20,790 nucleotides of DNA, from NCBI GenBank assembly GCA_029934695.1, contig JAOZLU010000004.1:1-20790 (forward strand), written 5' to 3'. This DNA is from Desulfobacterales bacterium (lineage in GTDB: Bacteria; Desulfobacterota; Desulfobacteria; Desulfobacterales; 4be13). The position numbers and the translations under genes were made by a program. Below the pieces are notes generated by a model. That model worked only from the letters and a program-made list of their open reading frames with translations. It did no database searches and was not told the origin of the DNA. Shown one piece after another: positions 13,586 to 20,510 of the stretch; position 1 is the first letter of the stretch, and each line of letters starts with the position of its first letter.

Positions 13586-13791
13586 AATCGTCTCCTGATA
13601 TCTGCAATCGCCTCACCGGCAATACGTCCCCTGATTCCGTCAGACTCATAGGCATCCAACCGCTGGTCAAGCTCGGCTCTCTGCTCATCCGTCAGCGCCA
13701 GCGACGCCTGATCATGCGCTATGCTGTCCCACAGGTCTTCCACCAGTCGTATTCTTTCGGCTATCGGAAGAGTACGCAGACTGTTTATCAT
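13582..13791 (-). CDS. Addiction-module antitoxin (PF09720-like)
   Basis: A 69-residue protein with the profile of the putative addiction module component family that partners ParE/RelE toxins: LRTLPIAERIRLVEDLWDSIAHD, then LTDEQRAELDQRLDAYESDG. The length is normal. Its cognate toxin is reduced to the stub that overlaps its stop codon. GGAGG lies close upstream of the ATG (rev-comp around 13800). Confidence 0.82.
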   Translation of the reverse strand: MINSLRTLPIAERIRLVEDLWDSIAHDQASLALTDEQRAELDQRLDAYESDGIRGRIAGEAIADIRRRL

Positions 13792-13943
13792 TTTTTTATC
13801 CTCCGTTAATTCATTACCGGCATATTTCCTAAGAAGACTGGCTGTTTTCTATATCCTGAAAAGCCCCCATTTAATACATTGCACACAGGATGATTTCTTT
13901 TCTTACATCCGATCTGAAAAAAAATCATTCCCGGTGAAAACCG

Positions 13944-14204
13944 TCAGTCATAAGAATCTGCGTCCTCCACCTCGGCAGGCGTCATCGTCAGCAGGGCGAT
14001 GATTTTAAGATCCTTTTCCTCATCCAGTATCTCATCAAGCCTGTCCCACAGCATATCCTGCCGCTCAATCTGTGATTTTCCACAGAAACTCTCGGAGACA
14101 ACAAACCCGCCGACCTTTCCCTCGGGGGTCACACCGATTTCAAAAGTCGGGTTCTCCAGACCTATCCCGATCAAAATGTTTTCTAATTCCTCTCTGAAGT
14201 CCAT
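13944..14204 (-). CDS. Small BolA-like hypothetical protein, partner of HEPN gene
   Basis: An 86-residue protein of unknown function. The central part, GKVGGFVVSESFCGKSQIERQDMLWDRL, followed by IIALLTMTPAEVED, resembles the BolA-type pattern (vvS..F.gks...Rh..v...L ... l.t.TP.E) but with RQ for RH, and it is too short and divergent to be sure. No signal peptide or membrane segment is visible. Its ATG at 14204 overlaps the end of the HEPN frame (stop at 14183) by 22 nt, so the two are translated together. By context it could be an antitoxin or regulator for the HEPN protein. Confidence 0.6.
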   Translation of the reverse strand: MDFREELENILIGIGLENPTFEIGVTPEGKVGGFVVSESFCGKSQIERQDMLWDRLDEILDEEKDLKIIALLTMTPAEVEDADSYD

Positions 14205-14627
14205 CGCCTTACTCCCAATATGATGATTTCACCGGCATTGTTGATTATCATGTCGGAACTCGGTTTCAGTATCTCCCCCCTGATACCCCTAGACCCAGCC
14301 GTCTGAACTCCGAAGTCAGTCTGGCATGAGAGGCAAACCGGTAGTTGTTTTTCCAACGCGCCCACACATCCCCATCTGCACAGACAGCTTTCTCCGATCC
14401 TTCGGACGGATAAAGCTGAACATGCCGCTTTCTCTGAGAAGATTTCTCAGGTCATGGCGGCTTTCAAACACAGGATTTTCCCTTGTCTTATACGCAAGCA
14501 GCAGACATTCGACGGCAACGCCCGCAAGATAAATCGCCGCCGGATAACGCCGCTGTTTGTGAAGTCTTCTTGCCGAGACGACCTGTTCCTGAGCCGCCTC
14601 AAGATAATGTTCGGGTCTGAATCTCAT
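14183..14627 (-). pseudogene. HEPN-domain protein with two frameshifts
   Basis: The coding signal is spread over three frames. Frame A (from ATG 14627, with AGGTGAGG upstream) gives MRFRPEHYLEAAQEQV, AIYLAGVAVECLLLAY and SRHDLRNLLRES, a typical HEPN domain with an acidic/basic helix pair. Near 14378-14385 it shifts to frame B (VWARWKNNYRFASHARLTSE). Near 14288-14298 it shifts again to frame C (GIRGEILKPSSDMIINNAGE ... LGVRRW, ending at 14183). The three pieces read as one ~148-residue protein. Either two single-base losses killed the gene, or the assembly has two indel errors; the conservation of all three pieces makes recent inactivation or sequencing error likely. A toxin-like role is inferred from the HEPN fold. 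Confidence 0.65.
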
Positions 14628-15035
14628 AACCACTCGCCTCACCTTTGGGTTCTGAACCGCTGACTGACGCTGATTACCTGCGTTCAATATTTGAAATCCG
14701 AAATCCGAATATCGAAATCCGAATCACAGGCAAATATTTATGCATCTAATTTGCTGTTCAATGCTTGTGTGTTGTATGTCTTGCTCAATTTCAAGATTTG
14801 TCATATCAGTAAAAAATGAATTTGGCAATGGCGAATCCAGTATTTGATGGTAGCAATTTGCGTAATCATGGGTGGGAATTTGCTGCCTCTTGATTCTGAA
14901 CCGCTGATTGACGCTGATTGACGCTGATTTCACGGATTTTCTGCGCCCAGGAAGCTGTTCGGTTGCATGTTATGCCGGGGTCAGCAAGCCAGAGTGCGCC
15001 TGTCAGGGAATCCCCGACTGAAAGCCAAGCACACA
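14628..15035. other. Gene-free stretch with short repeats
   Basis: I see no credible gene here. It holds a partial copy of the CTGAACCGCTGA repeat (14651-14675), iterations of GAAATCCGAA (14691-14725), AT-rich DNA of no recognisable origin, and the left copy of the 91-bp repeat. A 69-codon open frame on the - strand (14724-14933) starts inside a repeat and resembles nothing I know. Confidence 0.6.
14890..14980. repeat. 91-bp direct repeat, left copy
   Basis: It starts TTGATTCTGAACCGCTGATT, contains iterated CGCTGATTGA units, continues TTTCACGGATTTTCTGCGC and ends GTTCGGTTGCATGTTATGCC. The second copy is at 15784-15874, in the same orientation, with 5 mismatches in 91. Together they bracket the two-gene module at 15036-15667. 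Confidence 0.92.
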
Positions 15036-15458
15036 CTAAACAAAGTACCTTTCCAACAGGGAAAGAATCTCAAGCGGATGGTATTTGTGGGACAGAATAT
15101 GAATTCCCTCTCCGTCAGCATTCTGCAACTCCTTTCCGTCGGCATACACATTGATATGCGGCTGAAAATGCTCCTTATGTGACGGTTCATAATGGAACAT
15201 CAGCTTGTTGCTGTCAAAAAAAATGTTGTAGCTGTAATACAGATAATCATCCTCAGTTTTGTCATACAGCGCATCAGCCTCTATGGTCACACCCGACTTT
15301 GAAATCAGTTTTTTCTCATACTCATAGTAGATCGAATTTTTCGGGTTCCTGACACTTCCGCCTCTGAGAAAATCCGTATTTCCCTGGAATATGGCATTCA
15401 GCCGGTTTTCAAAAGTGCGGAATATTTTTATAAAATTACGGGAAGTTATGTTTTCCAT
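15036..15458 (-). CDS. Hypothetical protein of two-gene module (140 aa)
   Basis: I do not recognise this protein with confidence. It is soluble, with no signal peptide or membrane segment, and is rich in aromatic and charged residues. The second half (YYSYNIFFDSNKLMFHYEPS, then QPHINVY and ILSHKYHPLEILSLLERYF) loosely recalls TumE/DUF6516-type toxins, which have a RYD...H...PHxH pattern, but the match is weak. It starts 5 nt after the stop of the 67-residue gene, so the two form an operon. The position among toxin-antitoxin pairs and the flanking direct repeats suggest a mobile toxin-antitoxin-like unit. Confidence 0.65.
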   Translation of the reverse strand: MENITSRNFIKIFRTFENRLNAIFQGNTDFLRGGSVRNPKNSIYYEYEKKLISKSGVTIEADALYDKTEDDYLYYSYNIFFDSNKLMFHYEPSHKEHFQPHINVYADGKELQNADGEGIHILSHKYHPLEILSLLERYFV

Positions 15459-15463
15459 CTGAG

Positions 15464-15667
15464 TCAGTCCGTCAGAGAGACATATTCATGTCTCCCCGCT
15501 TTCCGGTTCATTCCCTCCTCTATGGCTTTCAGAAGGGCCGTGTTGCCTCTGAATTTTTCTCTCATCTCCTGTGCGAACTGTTCCCTTTCGACAACCACAG
15601 CACCTTCCTCATATCTGTCTTTCATAAACAGTGATCTGATTTTTGAAAAAAAAGATGACAGTTTCAT
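15464..15667 (-). CDS. Small hypothetical protein of two-gene module (67 aa)
   Basis: A 67-residue, highly charged protein, MKLSSFFSKIRSLFMKDRYE onward, with an amphipathic basic N-terminus and a helical EREQFAQEMREKFRGNTALL segment. I do not recognise a family. The start at 15667 is chosen over the in-frame ATG at 15724 because GGAGGG lies just upstream of it. It comes first in the operon, the usual position of an antitoxin, but there is no evident DNA-binding motif. Confidence 0.6.
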   Translation of the reverse strand: MKLSSFFSKIRSLFMKDRYEEGAVVVEREQFAQEMREKFRGNTALLKAIEEGMNRKAGRHEYVSLTD

Positions 15668-15740
15668 GGCCTTACCCTCCTTTCTGATTGTTTGTTCCAG
15701 TTTTACACGCCTGTAAAAAATCAAGTAATAATATAAACTT

Positions 15741-15783
15741 CTGAACCGCTGATTAACGCTGATTTCACGGATTTTCTGCGCCC
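15741..15783. repeat. Partial third copy of the CTGAACCGCTGATT repeat
   Basis: CTGAACCGCTGATTAACGCT, then GATTTCACGGATTTTCTGCGCC, reproduces the first part of the 91-bp repeat with one fewer CGCTGATTA unit. It directly abuts the right full copy. Confidence 0.85.
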
Positions 15784-15874
15784 TTGATTCTGAACCGCTG
15801 ATTAACGCTGATTAACGCTGATTTCACGGATTGTCTGCGCTCAGTAAGCTGTTCGGTTGCATGTTATGCCGGGG
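15784..15874. repeat. 91-bp direct repeat, right copy
   Basis: The partner of 14890-14980, same orientation, 86 of 91 positions identical. It ends one base before the stop codon of the VapC-like gene (stop at 15876-15878), so that gene's 3' end is flush with the repeat. Confidence 0.92.
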
Positions 15875-15875
15875 A

Positions 15876-16268
15876 TCATTCCCATATCGTCCTCACTTTG
15901 TAAGCATCAAAAAGAGAATCCCCGGTGAGGATCGGGATGCCCTCGATCATCGCCTGTGCGATCAGCAGGCGGTCAAAAGGGTCCTTGTGGTGAAAGGGAA
16001 GTTCGGACACCTTTGTGACATGGGAAAGTTCCACAGGCAGAACAGACAGTTCGTTCAGTCTGATCTGTTCCGTCAGAAAGTTGTGGACCGGCAGAGGCAC
16101 ATCCAATTTCCCGATGCCCGCCTTTATGCTGATTTCCCACGCGGAAACAATGCTGAGAAAGATTTCGTTGTCCCCGTCCAGAAAAGTGCCTGTCGCGGTT
16201 TCGGTAAGATGTCCGGTGTCGTTTGTCACCAGCCACAGGAACGCACAGGTGTCCAGAAGAACCCTCAT
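15876..16268 (-). CDS. PIN-domain toxin (VapC family)
   Basis: A 130-residue PIN-domain ribonuclease of the COG3744 type. The acidic catalytic residues are present: D6 (LLDTCAFLWL), E45 (SAWEISIK), D99 (KDPFDRLLIAQA) and D117 (LTGDSLFDAY). Such toxins cut tRNA or rRNA when released from the antitoxin. The length is full and the frame intact. The ATG overlaps the antitoxin stop by 4 nt (ATGA). It looks like the only complete, recognisable type II toxin-antitoxin pair in this zone. Confidence 0.9.
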   Translation of the reverse strand: MRVLLDTCAFLWLVTNDTGHLTETATGTFLDGDNEIFLSIVSAWEISIKAGIGKLDVPLPVHNFLTEQIRLNELSVLPVELSHVTKVSELPFHHKDPFDRLLIAQAMIEGIPILTGDSLFDAYKVRTIWE

Positions 16269-16495
16269 GGCATATACTCCTCAAAACCTTCCGGAATGTC
16301 TTTGAAACCTTCTTTTATCACCACCTGTCCCTCGGCAGTTCCCAGCCTTCTGGAATATTTTTTCTTCCTGAAGGGGGTCAGCCTGAGAGCCGGTCTGTCA
16401 TCTATCATGATGACGAACTCTTCCCCGGCAAGAGATTTTCGGACAAGTTCCGTGAAATTGCTTTCAGCATATCCCAGCTGTATTTGCTGCAACAT
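16265..16495 (-). CDS. Phd/YefM-type antitoxin
   Basis: A 76-residue antitoxin. The N-terminal AESNFTELVRKSLAGEEFVI, then MIDDRPALRLTPF, is the Phd/YefM DNA-binding fold pattern; the C-terminal half is the flexible toxin-binding tail. GAGGTG lies upstream of the ATG. It should neutralise the PIN toxin it overlaps and repress the shared promoter. Confidence 0.88.
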   Translation of the reverse strand: MLQQIQLGYAESNFTELVRKSLAGEEFVIMIDDRPALRLTPFRKKKYSRRLGTAEGQVVIKEGFKDIPEGFEEYMP

Positions 16496-16694
16496 TTTTT
16501 CACCTCAGTTTTTTTTGCTTAATTTTTTTCCCTGTGCGAGGGTCCGTAATGCCCAACCATTCCCCGCTGTTTTCCTGATATGCAGGAAAAACAGTAAGAA
16601 CTCTGTGGCTCTCTGTGCCTCCTCCGCGGCTCTCTGTGGTTACTGAAAAGCATCCCGGGCACAGTCCCCCAAATCCGTTGAACAAATCTTTATT

Positions 16695-16878
16695 CTGATT
16701 ATAACGGATTCAGGGGAGGGTACAACCTGCTGAAATTACTGAGCCGGATACCGGCAGTTCTGTCCGTTCCGGGCTTTCCGGTCCGGAAGCCGGGCATAAA
16801 TGCGTCCACTTTTTCTCTGTGTCCTTTGTGCCTTTGTGTGAGATACCGCTCCGAAATTGCAGCCTCCGTTATAATCAG
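16695..16878. repeat. 184-bp element with 14-bp perfect inverted ends
   Basis: CTGATTATAACGGA (16695-16708) and TCCGTTATAATCAG (16865-16878) are perfect inverted repeats, with weaker matching just outside. The interior contains a palindromic CCGGGCTTTCCGGTCCGGAA segment. It could be a MITE-like insertion; each arm carries a TATAAT. Confidence 0.65.
16698..16725 (-). promoter_or_regulatory. Likely promoter of the Phd/VapC pair
   Basis: On the - strand TTGTAC (16725-16720), a 16-nt spacer and TATAAT (16703-16698) form a good sigma-70 promoter about 200 nt upstream of the antitoxin start. Its -10 box lies in the left arm of the inverted-repeat element, so the element may have brought the promoter. 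Confidence 0.5.
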
Positions 16879-17124
16879 TATAATTTAATGACAGAATCGT
16901 TCTGATATCATGAGACTGGAAAGAAGTCAACGGGTAAATACAGCAAAAGCCGGAGGAGCAATCTCCCGGATGAAAGCGAAAGTCGTCCGCCCTTCTTCCG
17001 ATTTAACAGTTCGGGTCTGTAATCGGCCATATCTCTTATCTTCCGGGCATCCTGCAAATATGTTCTGAATTTCGGAAAAATTTTGTTCCTGTTGCAAAAA
17101 TGGATCACAAACTGAGGTACTCAG

Positions 17125-17268
17125 AAAAAACGTATTACCCCAAAAATCTCGCAAAGGCGCAAAGGCGCAAAGGCGCAAAGGCGCAAGAAAAGGCTCTGTG
17201 GCCAGTTTCCCGCGCTTTTCCTTTGCGTCTTTGCGTGAGATATAAAATAATGGGGGAATGCGTTTTTT
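17125..17268. repeat. 144-bp MITE-like palindromic element (GCAAAGGCGC type)
   Basis: The ends AAAAAACGTATTACCCC (17125-17141) and GGGGGAATGCGTTTTTT (17252-17268) are inverted repeats with two mismatches. Inside them ATCTCGCAAAGGCGCAAAGG faces CTTTGCGTCTTTGCGTGAGA, and the left half carries four to five GCAAAGGCGC-type iterations. It has no coding capacity. A degenerate relative lies near 16822-16842. Confidence 0.85.
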
Positions 17269-17390
17269 ACGAGTCCCTGAGTCCGAATCAGGCAGGGAGG
17301 GGTTCGGATTTGGCAATCGTTCGACGGCTCGACTGAGCTTGCCGAAGTCTGATCTCACGCCTAAGTCCGAACCGGGCAGGAAGAGTCTCT

Positions 17391-20009
17391 TTAAAATATC
17401 CCCTTCTTGTTAAGAAAATGGCCATATTTTCTGTCCTCGGTCAGTATGTCAATCATGATCCATTTCTTGAAAAAGCCTAAAGCAGCCCTGTTGATTTCAA
17501 AATCAGGTTCCTTAACCTCCTTCTGAAATTCCAGAATTTCCTTGAAAACAAGCTCATGCTTCTTTTTATGAGATGCATACTCCGGGTAATTGTGCGTTTG
17601 CATCAATGCCTCCTCTTTGGCGAGATGGGATTCAATAGAACGAACCAGGATGCCCAGCTCACGCTCCAAAATCGGCTTTTCCTTACCAGCGTCAATGGAG
17701 TTGCAAAGCGTATTCGCCTTGTCAAAAATCTCCTTGTGCTGATTGTCAATTTCGTGAAAATTGATGCTGTATTCCTCCCTCCAGTGAAAAGGGGGCATAC
17801 CGCTCAACTCCGGCTTCAGTATCAGTTTCATCCGTCTTTGAAAGGTTTCAAAGAGTTTCCAGCGGATCACAGGAATATCAAGCAGCACATCTCCCGGCAC
17901 ATGATATACCTCTGTGGGTTCCGCAGCGCGAACCTGGAACAGGCTGGTTGTCCCGAAAAGGACGCATTCCTCCCCGAAAAAATGACCCGATGTCAGTGTC
18001 TCAAAGACTTCTTCTTTAATATATCTTTGCAGTTTTCCACGTTTGACCAGAAATATTGTTGAGTGAATTTCCTTGGGAAACACCTGCCCTCCTGCATAAC
18101 AGTGAAAGCGCATGGCCTGGGCGAGTTTGTTTTGGATCGGGTAGGAAACCACTTCTCCGAACAGCCATGTTTTCTGGAGAAATTCCCGATTGTCTTGCAG
18201 ACGCCTGATGTTGGCGTACAGTTTGTTCTGTTTCACAAACTTGAAATACAGGGTTCTGGGGAGCCTCAGCGCCTGCACGAAATTGGTCGCACGGTAGGTT
18301 CCTATTGACGGAACCCTGTACAATCCGGACATTTCTCCGATCAGGGCACCTGCGGACAGGATATTATGCACACCAAGCTCGGCCTGAATAAATTCCACGT
18401 TCCCTGTCAGTATCAGGTAAACATCATCATTGACAACGCCGCCTTTTAAAAGGATGGACTCCGGATTAAATGTGACCAGGGGGTTGTTCAGCAGGATTTT
18501 CAACTGATGCATCGGCGCGGAAGGGAAGTAGGATTTCAGAAAGTCAATGGCATAAGTATGCAGATAATTCTGAGACGTGGGAATTAAAATATCCACCATT
18601 CCGAAAGGTGCGCCCGAACCGATCTCTTTTTGTTTGTTGCTCAGAGGCACTGATGTATGAGACAGGATGATCTTATCCGAAGGATCATCTTTAAAATCAT
18701 CTGCATCCCCGTGGATCATTCCCCCTCCGACATCAAGCTTCTTGATATGCACTTTTGTCAGATATTCTTTTTTTATCCGGTCGAAATATTCCTGGGAGAT
18801 GCCGATTTGCGAATCGTCATCTGTGATCATTCCCTTGAGGACATTCAAAGCGACAATGTCCGCAAAATGGGCGTAAGCCCGATATCCGTCCTCCCACAAA
18901 GTGCGGAATATGAGAATGCTGGTTTCCACCGGATGCGGTGAAAAGAGCGGTTTTACCTCCAGTCCGTTAATATCGTTCCACTTGTCAAAGTCGAGATCAT
19001 GCACTTCAAAGTAGTCAAACAGATTTTTCTCTTCTATGGACATCAGGGCGGACAGCTTTTTGGAGACAGAGGCCCGGACCAGGGGCGTGGAATAATATTT
19101 GATCCGATGATCCGCACGCATGAGCGTTGTAAAACCGGCAAAATGGTCGTCATGCGCGTGGGTATGAAAAATGCCCTCAATCTCATTCACGCCGATCCCC
19201 AGAGCCATAAGGCTGTACAGCACATTCGGCCCCGCGTCAATCAGATATATTTTTCCCTGGAACATCAGTATGCTGGACATGCACGGACGGTTGACATTCC
19301 ATCCGTTTCCTTCCCCTGCATGAATGACCGCGAAATATTCCCGATCAATATGATGAAAGCCCAAAGTGTAGGGGGCACCGTAACTTTCATGGGGGGCCAG
19401 GTTCAGATCAACGTAAGCTGTTTCTCCCTGATACTTAAATTCAAACACGTTCAGGCGAATACGGCGGATAAAAACTCCGTTTCTGATTTCAACAGGGTCG
19501 CCTTCAACGATCCGGGTGTCCAGAAGGTCTTCCACAGGACGGATGCTTCCGAAAGCAAACTTCAGCTTGAGACGCATCATTTCATGCGCTGTTTCCGGAT
19601 TTATCCCGGTATTCCTGATCTCCTCTTCGGAAATCAGGCCGTAATTCCCCCGGTAAATGTACTGCATCTGGGCTTCCACCTGCTCTGTCAGACCGATCAG
19701 CAGGGGTTTGATCCCTGTATTGTTCGGATGGTTCGGCAGCATCATTCCCTGATTGTACAGCATCTGCAATACAGGAAACTCCGCCAGATTTGCAAAACTT
19801 CCGCTCTGCAACAGCACATCCGAAAGCAATACAGCGTTCGGACCGGTTTCAAACGAGATGCCGTTCTGTTCTTTGGTGACAATCAACCCTCGTTTCATCA
19901 AATGTTTCACACTGTCAGCCGGGCAGCCGCACAACACAGAAAGCTGAGCTTCCGGAATTTCTATCAGAGATACCCCTTCAGCAACTTGTATTTTTTCTAT
20001 TTTTGTCAT
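17391..20009 (-). CDS. Metallo-beta-lactamase / dual cNMP-binding / hemerythrin sensor-like protein
   Basis: An 872-residue cytoplasmic multidomain protein. Residues about 1-190: unassigned N-terminal region. About 200-480: metallo-beta-lactamase fold with THAHDDH (H284, H286, D288, H289) and later SPHPVE, HFAD and LSHTS. About 500-595 and 630-725: two cyclic-nucleotide-binding-like domains (DDVYLILTGNVEFI...GALIGEMSG and STIFLVKRGKLQRY...GHFFGEECVLFG). About 740-872: bacteriohemerythrin with H758, H795, E799, H814, H818 and D859; the sixth position, normally His, is Asp854 (MIDILTED). It could link O2 or NO binding and nucleotide sensing to a hydrolase. The start at 20009 is chosen because AGGAG lies 8 nt before it; the GTG at 20018 overlaps that site. 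It appears monocistronic. Confidence 0.88.
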   Translation of the reverse strand: MTKIEKIQVAEGVSLIEIPEAQLSVLCGCPADSVKHLMKRGLIVTKEQNGISFETGPNAVLLSDVLLQSGSFANLAEFPVLQMLYNQGMMLPNHPNNTGIKPLLIGLTEQVEAQMQYIYRGNYGLISEEEIRNTGINPETAHEMMRLKLKFAFGSIRPVEDLLDTRIVEGDPVEIRNGVFIRRIRLNVFEFKYQGETAYVDLNLAPHESYGAPYTLGFHHIDREYFAVIHAGEGNGWNVNRPCMSSILMFQGKIYLIDAGPNVLYSLMALGIGVNEIEGIFHTHAHDDHFAGFTTLMRADHRIKYYSTPLVRASVSKKLSALMSIEEKNLFDYFEVHDLDFDKWNDINGLEVKPLFSPHPVETSILIFRTLWEDGYRAYAHFADIVALNVLKGMITDDDSQIGISQEYFDRIKKEYLTKVHIKKLDVGGGMIHGDADDFKDDPSDKIILSHTSVPLSNKQKEIGSGAPFGMVDILIPTSQNYLHTYAIDFLKSYFPSAPMHQLKILLNNPLVTFNPESILLKGGVVNDDVYLILTGNVEFIQAELGVHNILSAGALIGEMSGLYRVPSIGTYRATNFVQALRLPRTLYFKFVKQNKLYANIRRLQDNREFLQKTWLFGEVVSYPIQNKLAQAMRFHCYAGGQVFPKEIHSTIFLVKRGKLQRYIKEEVFETLTSGHFFGEECVLFGTTSLFQVRAAEPTEVYHVPGDVLLDIPVIRWKLFETFQRRMKLILKPELSGMPPFHWREEYSINFHEIDNQHKEIFDKANTLCNSIDAGKEKPILERELGILVRSIESHLAKEEALMQTHNYPEYASHKKKHELVFKEILEFQKEVKEPDFEINRAALGFFKKWIMIDILTEDRKYGHFLNKKGIF

Positions 20010-20253
20010 CAGTTTCACTCCTGTTTGACGAAAGTGTTTTGGAAGCGGGACACAGCCCTGTCCCTGAAAATCAGTCAGCAGATACCATCAGCAGATCAAA
20101 TTTTATCAGCCCCCTTATCATCTTTGTTTCTTTTTTTCAACAGATATTAAATAATTCAGCCGGACCGCGTGAACAGAACGCTGTTTGCCGAATTCTCAGC
20201 CTCTTTTTATGAAAAAACGATAAGCGTATTTATCAGGTTCAGGATGGCGAGAA

Positions 20254-20478
20254 TCAATAAAATTTTCCAAACACCTTTGCAGGAAATTTTATTTTCGGTC
20301 TGAACTGTATGGCCGCAAACTGTTTTCCCAGCAGATTCTCATCGCAGAAGGAGCAATGGTGCCGGGTCATTCCGGCCAGCTCGTATAAGAGTTTATTTCT
20401 GTCTCCCTGAGACAATTCTCCCCATTTTCCATGATCTTTGAACCAAGTCGGAATCGGTGTTCTTTGCATTTTTTTCAT
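20254..20478 (-). pseudogene. N-terminal fragment of an HNH nuclease (TIGR02646/PtuB-like)
   Basis: Read from ATG at 20478: MKKMQRTPIPTWFKDHGKWG, then HHCSFCDENLLGKQFAAIQFRPKIKFP. This follows the N-terminus of the retron/Septu-associated HNH family (CxYCE...IEHFxPKxxxP), but the conserved His of IEHF is missing (AIQFRPK), and the frame stops where WxNL and the rest should follow. Another frame continues with SRHPEPDKYAYRFFIKRG to about 20195, which may be more of the decayed gene. Likely a defence-gene relic. Confidence 0.5.
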
Positions 20479-20510
20479 CGTCCGAGTTCTCTTTCCTGTT
20501 ACAAAAACGT

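Larger units (their letters stand above)
16496..17390. other. Gene-free stretch made of degenerate repeats
   Basis: About 900 bp without a credible gene. It holds CTCTGTG-type iterations (16600-16645), the promoter and inverted repeat described separately, CCTTTGTGCCTTTGTGTGAGA (about 16822-16842), which is related to the 17125 element, and a segment with TCGACTGAGCTTGCCGAAG (17328-17346). Short open frames here run through the repeats and are not believed. Confidence 0.65.

Noticed and set aside
14724..14933. 69-codon open frame on the - strand
   Set aside because: It begins within the left 91-bp repeat, has no ribosome-binding site and no family resemblance.
17100..17336. 78-codon open frame on the + strand with KAQRRKGAKAQ
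   Set aside because: It is a translation of the GCAAAGGCGC repeats of the MITE-like element.
20010..20018. GTG start three codons upstream for the MBL/hemerythrin gene
   Set aside because: The GTG overlaps the AGGAG ribosome-binding site, which is correctly spaced for the ATG at 20009.
18999..20150. 383-codon open frame on the + strand
   Set aside because: It is antisense to the MBL/cNMP/hemerythrin gene, whose domains are unmistakable; its product resembles no protein and is rich in His, Gln and Cys as expected of a shadow frame.
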